Shown piece after piece: positions 57,500 to 61,549 of a DNA stretch of 61,549 nt. Numbering within the stretch: position 1 is the stretch's first letter; each line of letters starts with the position of its first letter. The position numbers were made by a program, and so were the translations under genes. Source of the stretch: Marinobacter antarcticus (lineage in GTDB: Bacteria; Pseudomonadota; Gammaproteobacteria; Pseudomonadales; Oleiphilaceae); assembly GCF_011049865.1 (NCBI RefSeq), contig NZ_DRGY01000144.1, positions 1 to 61,549 on the forward strand, given 5' to 3'. The notes under the pieces were generated by a model. The model did not search any database. It saw only the letters and a list, made by a program, of their open reading frames with translations, and was not told where the DNA came from.

Positions 57500-58191
57500 G
57501 CGCCTCCGACGAGCTTGTTTTTTTACTCGACGTAGACAACACGCTGCTGGATAACGATCGGGTTACCGCGGATCTTCGTCAGCACCTGATTGAGGAGTTC
57601 GGTGAACAATGCGCAAAACGGTACTGGGTTCTGTTTGAGGCCCTGCGCGCAGAGTTGGGCTATGCCGATTATCTGGGGGCCTTGCAGCGGTATCGTGAGG
57701 ATGTAATGAACGATCCCCGTTTGCTGCAAATGTCGTCGTTCTTGTTGGAGTACCCATTTGCTGACCGCCTGTATCCTTCCGTGCTGGAGGTGCTGGCTTA
57801 CCTCGAACAGCACGGCCGCACGGTTATTTTGTCGGATGGTGACGTGGTCTTCCAGCCCCGAAAAATTCAACGGTCGGGCTTATGGAACGCGGTCGATGGG
57901 CGTGTTCTGGTGTACATACATAAAGAAAAAACGATGGATAAGATAATCGCCCGTTACCCGGCCAAACACTATGTAATGGTCGACGACAAGCTGCGTATTC
58001 TAGCCGCCATGAAGTCTGTTCTGGGCGATCGCCTTACAACCGTCTTTCCTCGACAGGGGCACTACGCGCTCAATCCCGACAATACTCAATCCTATCCCGC
58101 TGCTGACATTACGATTGAACACATAGGTGATTTGGTTAACACGGACATCTCGTTATTGACCAGATCTGCCTCAGCCGGCGCGCACTCATAA
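57496..58191 (+). CDS. HAD-family phosphatase-like protein
   Basis: The 231-residue protein has the HAD motif [11 protein letters not shown] (D12, D14), motif II VILSDGD, Lys in HKEKTMDKI and a late DDK motif (VMVDDKLRI). A helical cap lies between motifs I and II. Overlap with zwf (ATGA) and its place between zwf and tal tie it to sugar phosphates. Phosphatase or phosphomutase action on an intermediate is inference; a lactonase role is not supported by the fold. Confidence 0.8.
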   Translation: MSASDELVFLLDVDNTLLDNDRVTADLRQHLIEEFGEQCAKRYWVLFEALRAELGYADYLGALQRYREDVMNDPRLLQMSSFLLEYPFADRLYPSVLEVLAYLEQHGRTVILSDGDVVFQPRKIQRSGLWNAVDGRVLVYIHKEKTMDKIIARYPAKHYVMVDDKLRILAAMKSVLGDRLTTVFPRQGHYALNPDNTQSYPAADITIEHIGDLVNTDISLLTRSASAGAHS

Positions 58192-58203
58192 GGAGTACCC
58201 GTA

Positions 58204-59274
58204 ATGAATCCGACACGTGAGCTTCAGGCAACAGGCCAGAGTCTCTGGCTCGACAATATTACTCGCGGGCTTTTAAACGATGGCGTTTTGGCCAACTACA
58301 TCAAGGATCTGAGCGTTACCGGATTGACGTCAAACCCGACAATATTTCAAAAGGCGATAGCGGGCACGGATCTTTACGATAGCGCTATCGATCAAAAAAC
58401 GCGGGATGGAAAAACCGGCGAAGCCTTATTTTTTGAACTGGCTATCGAAGATTTGCGGCGCGCCGCGGACCTGTTCCGCCCGGTTCATGATGCCACCGAG
58501 GGCGTCGATGGCTGGGTGTCGCTGGAAGTCTCGCCGTTGTTGGCGTCCGACACGACGAAAACCATAAAAGCCGCCGCAGACTTGCATGCACGGGCCGACC
58601 GACCCAATTTATTTATCAAGATACCGGGAACGCACGCGGGGCTGGCGGCGATTGAAGAGTCAATTTTCAACGGCGTGCCCGTGAACGTGACGTTGCTGTT
58701 TTCCAGAGAACACTATTCCGCAGCCGCCAACGCGTATATGAAGGGTGTTGAGCGCCGGTTGGCCGCTGGACTGGACCCCAAGGTTCGGTCTGTCGCGTCG
58801 TTGTTTGTCAGCCGTTGGGACGCGGCCGTGCAAGACGAGGTTGCGCCCAACCTGCAAAATCGTCTGGGCATCGCCATTGCTCAAAGCACCTATAAAGCCT
58901 ATCGGGAATTACTGGCCTCGCCCCGTTGGCAAGCGTTGGCAGATGCCGGTGCGGTGCCGCAAAGGCTGCTTTGGGCCAGCACCGGCACTAAAGACCCAGA
59001 GGCGTCGGATACGCTTTACCTGCAGGCGCTTGCCGCCCCCGACACCATCAATACCATTCCCGGTAAAACCTTGTTGGCGTTTGCCGATCACGGGCAGGTG
59101 AGGGGGGTGCTTTCTGACGATGGCGATGATTACCAATCCGTGCTTGATCAGTTCGAAGACGCGGGCATTGACCGAGACGCACTGGCGGCTCGGCTTCAGG
59201 TTGAAGGCGCGAAATCGTTTGAGGATTCCTGGAACGGTTTGCTCGAGCGCATAGCGTCAAAAAGCGGAGCTTGA
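58204..59274 (+). CDS. tal: Transaldolase
   Basis: The enzyme of 356 residues shifts dihydroxyacetone units between sugar phosphates. It shows [16 protein letters not shown], the Schiff-base Lys in [13 protein letters not shown] and [11 protein letters not shown]. The length is of the longer class found in actinobacteria and cyanobacteria, not the ~317-residue TalB. GGAGTACCC precedes the start, 12 bases after the HAD gene. Confidence 0.94.
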   Translation: MNPTRELQATGQSLWLDNITRGLLNDGVLANYIKDLSVTGLTSNPTIFQKAIAGTDLYDSAIDQKTRDGKTGEALFFELAIEDLRRAADLFRPVHDATEGVDGWVSLEVSPLLASDTTKTIKAAADLHARADRPNLFIKIPGTHAGLAAIEESIFNGVPVNVTLLFSREHYSAAANAYMKGVERRLAAGLDPKVRSVASLFVSRWDAAVQDEVAPNLQNRLGIAIAQSTYKAYRELLASPRWQALADAGAVPQRLLWASTGTKDPEASDTLYLQALAAPDTINTIPGKTLLAFADHGQVRGVLSDDGDDYQSVLDQFEDAGIDRDALAARLQVEGAKSFEDSWNGLLERIASKSGA

Positions 59275-59302
59275 AAAGAACCAGTGCAGCGGGAGTTCGG
59301 CC

Positions 59303-61027
59303 ATGACGACATTCACGGGTGCAGGCGATCAACCAGACTCAGGATTGACGAGCCTTCCCGCCTACAAAGCACTGCAAGCGCATTATGAGTCAGTTCGTGA
59401 TCTACACCTGCGTGACATGTTTGCTCAGGATCCCGAGCGGGGCGAACGTTTCGCCGCCGAAGCCGCAGGTGTTTATCTCGATTACTCGAAAAACAGAATT
59501 ACCAACGGCACCATTCCGCTGTTGATCAGACTGGCCGAGCAGTGTGGCTTGCGTGACCATATTGAAGCGATGTTCACCGGCAAAGAAATCAATCGGTCCG
59601 AGCGGCGTTCCGTTTTGCACATAGCACTGCGCGCGCCTGCAGGTGAGCAGATCGTTGTGGATGGCGAGGATGTTGTGCCTGAAGTGCACAAGGTGCTTGA
59701 GCGCATGGCGCAATTTTCTGAAGCGGTGCGCAGCGGTCAATGGCTTGGGTACACCGGAAACCCCATTAAAACGGTGATTAACATCGGTATAGGTGGCTCG
59801 GCGCTCGGGCCCGTTATGGCCTATAACGCACTCAAATACTATTCTCACAACGACAGTCACCGCGATCTTGCCTTTCACTTCGTGTCGAATATGGACCCAA
59901 CCGATTTTGTGGAGGCAACCCGGGGACTTCACCCGGAAGAAACCCTGTTTATTATTTGCTCAAAAACGTTCGGTACCCTGGAAACCCTTACCAACGCCCA
60001 CGCGGCGCGCGCCTGGTGTTTGCGCGCATTAGGCAATGAAGACGCGCTTAAACGGCATTTCGTTGCTGTTTCCACGAATGCCGAAGACGTGGCGAAATTT
60101 GGTATTGATACCGCCAACATGTTCGGTTTCTGGGATTGGGTGGGCGGGCGTTATTCGATCGACTCGGCGATTGGGTTGTCGACGATGATCGCCGTGGGCC
60201 CTCACAGGTTTAGGGAGATGCTATCGGGCTTTCATGCCATGGATGAGCATTTTCGTCATGCGCCTTTCGAGGAAAATCTGCCCGTTTTAATGGGCTTGTT
60301 GGCGGTGTGGAATACCAATTTTCTCGACGCGTCCATGGTGGCCGTTTTGCCCTACGCCGAATATCTGAATCGCTTCCCCGCGTATTTGCAGCAGTTAACC
60401 ATGGAGAGTAACGGCAAACACGTTACCCAGGATGGCCACCCGGTGGATTATCAAACCGGGCCTGTTTACTGGGGCGAACCCGGTACCAACGGCCAGCATT
60501 CGTTTTACCAGTTGATTCATCAGGGCACACATTTGATTCCGTGTGACTTTATCGGATTTTGCCAGTCGTTAAACCCGTTGACCAATCAACACGATGAACT
60601 GATGGCGAACTTGTTCGCCCAGACCGAAGCACTGGCGTTCGGCAAAACCTACGAGCAGGTTATCGCAGAAGATATACCCCAGTGGCAGGCTCCCCATCGT
60701 GTGTTCGAGGGGAATCGTCCGAGCAACGTGATTTTGTTGGAACGCCTCACGCCTTACGCACTGGGATCGTTGATTGCTCTTTACGAACACAGCGTATTTA
60801 CCCAAGGCGCGATCTGGCAGATCGACTCATTCGATCAGTGGGGCGTTGAGCTGGGTAAAGTGCTGGCGAGCCTCACGGCGCCCGAACTGGAAAGCGAGAG
60901 CGAGCCACCGTTAAACCATGACAGCTCCACCAATACGCTGATCCGGCGTTACCGCAAACTTAGCCGCCAGCCTCGCGGCCTATCTGAGGATAGCGCCGCC
61001 GGTTCTGATTCCGAGGTTCCATCATGA
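59303..61027 (+). CDS. pgi: Glucose-6-phosphate isomerase
   Basis: This 574-residue isomerase links glucose 6-phosphate and fructose 6-phosphate. The signatures are [29 protein letters not shown] with ESNGKHVT (catalytic Glu region in the Pgi fold) and [15 protein letters not shown]. It is somewhat longer than usual because of a disordered C-terminal tail of about 40 residues rich in Ser, Glu and Arg. The stop overlaps the tkt start (ATGA). Confidence 0.95.
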   Translation: MTTFTGAGDQPDSGLTSLPAYKALQAHYESVRDLHLRDMFAQDPERGERFAAEAAGVYLDYSKNRITNGTIPLLIRLAEQCGLRDHIEAMFTGKEINRSERRSVLHIALRAPAGEQIVVDGEDVVPEVHKVLERMAQFSEAVRSGQWLGYTGNPIKTVINIGIGGSALGPVMAYNALKYYSHNDSHRDLAFHFVSNMDPTDFVEATRGLHPEETLFIICSKTFGTLETLTNAHAARAWCLRALGNEDALKRHFVAVSTNAEDVAKFGIDTANMFGFWDWVGGRYSIDSAIGLSTMIAVGPHRFREMLSGFHAMDEHFRHAPFEENLPVLMGLLAVWNTNFLDASMVAVLPYAEYLNRFPAYLQQLTMESNGKHVTQDGHPVDYQTGPVYWGEPGTNGQHSFYQLIHQGTHLIPCDFIGFCQSLNPLTNQHDELMANLFAQTEALAFGKTYEQVIAEDIPQWQAPHRVFEGNRPSNVILLERLTPYALGSLIALYEHSVFTQGAIWQIDSFDQWGVELGKVLASLTAPELESESEPPLNHDSSTNTLIRRYRKLSRQPRGLSEDSAAGSDSEVPS

Positions 61028-61549
61028 CCAACCGCACAGAAATGGATCAGCTTTGTATCAACACTCTGCGCACTTTGTCCATCGACATGGTCCAGAAGGC
61101 TAATTCAGGCCACCCGGGCACACCCATGGGCGCTGCCCCCACCCTTTACTGTTTGTGGCAGAGGTTTCTGCGCTTTGATCCGGATCAGCCGGATTGGCCC
61201 AATCGCGACCGGTTCGTGCTTTCGGTCGGCCATGCCTGTGCGTTGCTCTACAGTATGTTGTATCTGTGCGACGTGAAGGCAACTCGCCCTGATCGCGATC
61301 CGCCGGGCCCCGGTGCCATAACGCTTGAGGATTTGAAACGTTTTCGGCAAGCCGACAGCCGATGCTCCGGCCACCCGGAATATGGCCTTGCCTCAGGCGT
61401 TGAAACGACCACCGGCCCGCTCGGGCAGGGTGTCGCCACAAGTGTCGGTATGGCCATTGCCGAGCGCTGGCTGGCGGCCACTTACAATCGCCCCGATTAC
61501 ACTGTGTTTGATTACAACGTTTACGCGCTCTGCGGAGACGGCGACATGA
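61024..61549 (+). CDS. tkt: Transketolase, N-terminal part (3' end outside window)
   Basis: The first 175 codons are visible. The reading [20 protein letters not shown] followed by [30 protein letters not shown] and [17 protein letters not shown] is typical of transketolase, ending in the thiamine diphosphate motif CGDGD at the last bases. The enzyme moves two-carbon units and completes the non-oxidative pentose phosphate branch. One A of the stop of pgi is shared with its ATG. Confidence 0.95.
   Translation, partial: MTNRTEMDQLCINTLRTLSIDMVQKANSGHPGTPMGAAPTLYCLWQRFLRFDPDQPDWPNRDRFVLSVGHACALLYSMLYLCDVKATRPDRDPPGPGAITLEDLKRFRQADSRCSGHPEYGLASGVETTTGPLGQGVATSVGMAIAERWLAATYNRPDYTVFDYNVYALCGDGDM

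Overview
The window reads as one chromosomal segment of a marine gammaproteobacterium of the Marinobacter type (Pseudomonadales/Alteromonadales neighbourhood). This rests on gene order: glnD-map facing rpsB-tsf-pyrH-frr-uppS-cdsA-dxr-rseP-bamA-skp-lpxD-fabZ-lpxA-lpxB-rnhB, the dapC-yffB-dapD-dapE cluster, and a long 342-residue DapD. Species assignment is inference from synteny and protein character, not from a database search.

Region by region. Bases 1-6211 are the tail of a type VI secretion module: C-terminal part of a VgrG spike, a DUF4123 adaptor, a 1129-residue effector with a MIX-like motif and a hydrophobic C-terminal half (VasX-like), and a membrane protein that is probably its immunity partner. 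Bases 6341-10754 hold small housekeeping or accessory genes: a DUF1853 nuclease-fold protein, glyoxalase I, an orphan Clp-N/P-loop protein with a small partner, a membrane-anchored cold-shock-domain protein, and slyX. Bases 10816-17939 (minus strand) carry lysine/diaminopimelate synthesis and nitrogen signalling: map, glnD, dapC, an ArsC-like reductase, dapD and dapE, nearly all overlapping or abutting. Bases 18232-32855 are the conserved translation, undecaprenyl, CDP-diglyceride, isoprenoid and outer-membrane/lipid A superoperon.

The superoperon ends with rnhB. Its stop codon lies inside the -35 box of a strong promoter for initiator tRNA-fMet (32923-32999). After the tRNA, where dnaE normally follows in related genomes, comes a mosaic accessory region of about 15 kb. 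It holds a HIT hydrolase translationally coupled to a nuclease that appears to combine a modification-sensing N-terminal domain with a NOV_C/DUF3883 domain; a small unknown protein; a GGDEF protein; a haloacetate dehalogenase-family hydrolase; a CIA30 protein; a four-gene MksBEFG/Wadjet-type anti-plasmid condensin in the unusual order nuclease-SMC-kleisin-MukE; a 5'-truncated HdeA-like gene; a flavin reductase; and a TRAP transporter. A hairpin nearly identical to the tRNA terminator recurs at 48565, close to the far edge. The best candidates for an undescribed system are the HIT-nuclease pair and this four-gene condensin variant, which together look like a defence hotspot at tRNA-fMet.

Bases 48726-50933 encode a periplasmic MXKDX-repeat protein and a cytochrome b/Mo-cofactor oxidoreductase pair. 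From 51093 to the end lies a dense operon that starts with a stand-alone GH94 protein matching the C-terminal half of cyclic beta-1,2-glucan synthase and continues with gnd, zwf, a HAD phosphatase, tal, pgi and the start of tkt. It makes a nearly complete pentose phosphate module that could be fed by phosphorolysis of a beta-glucan.
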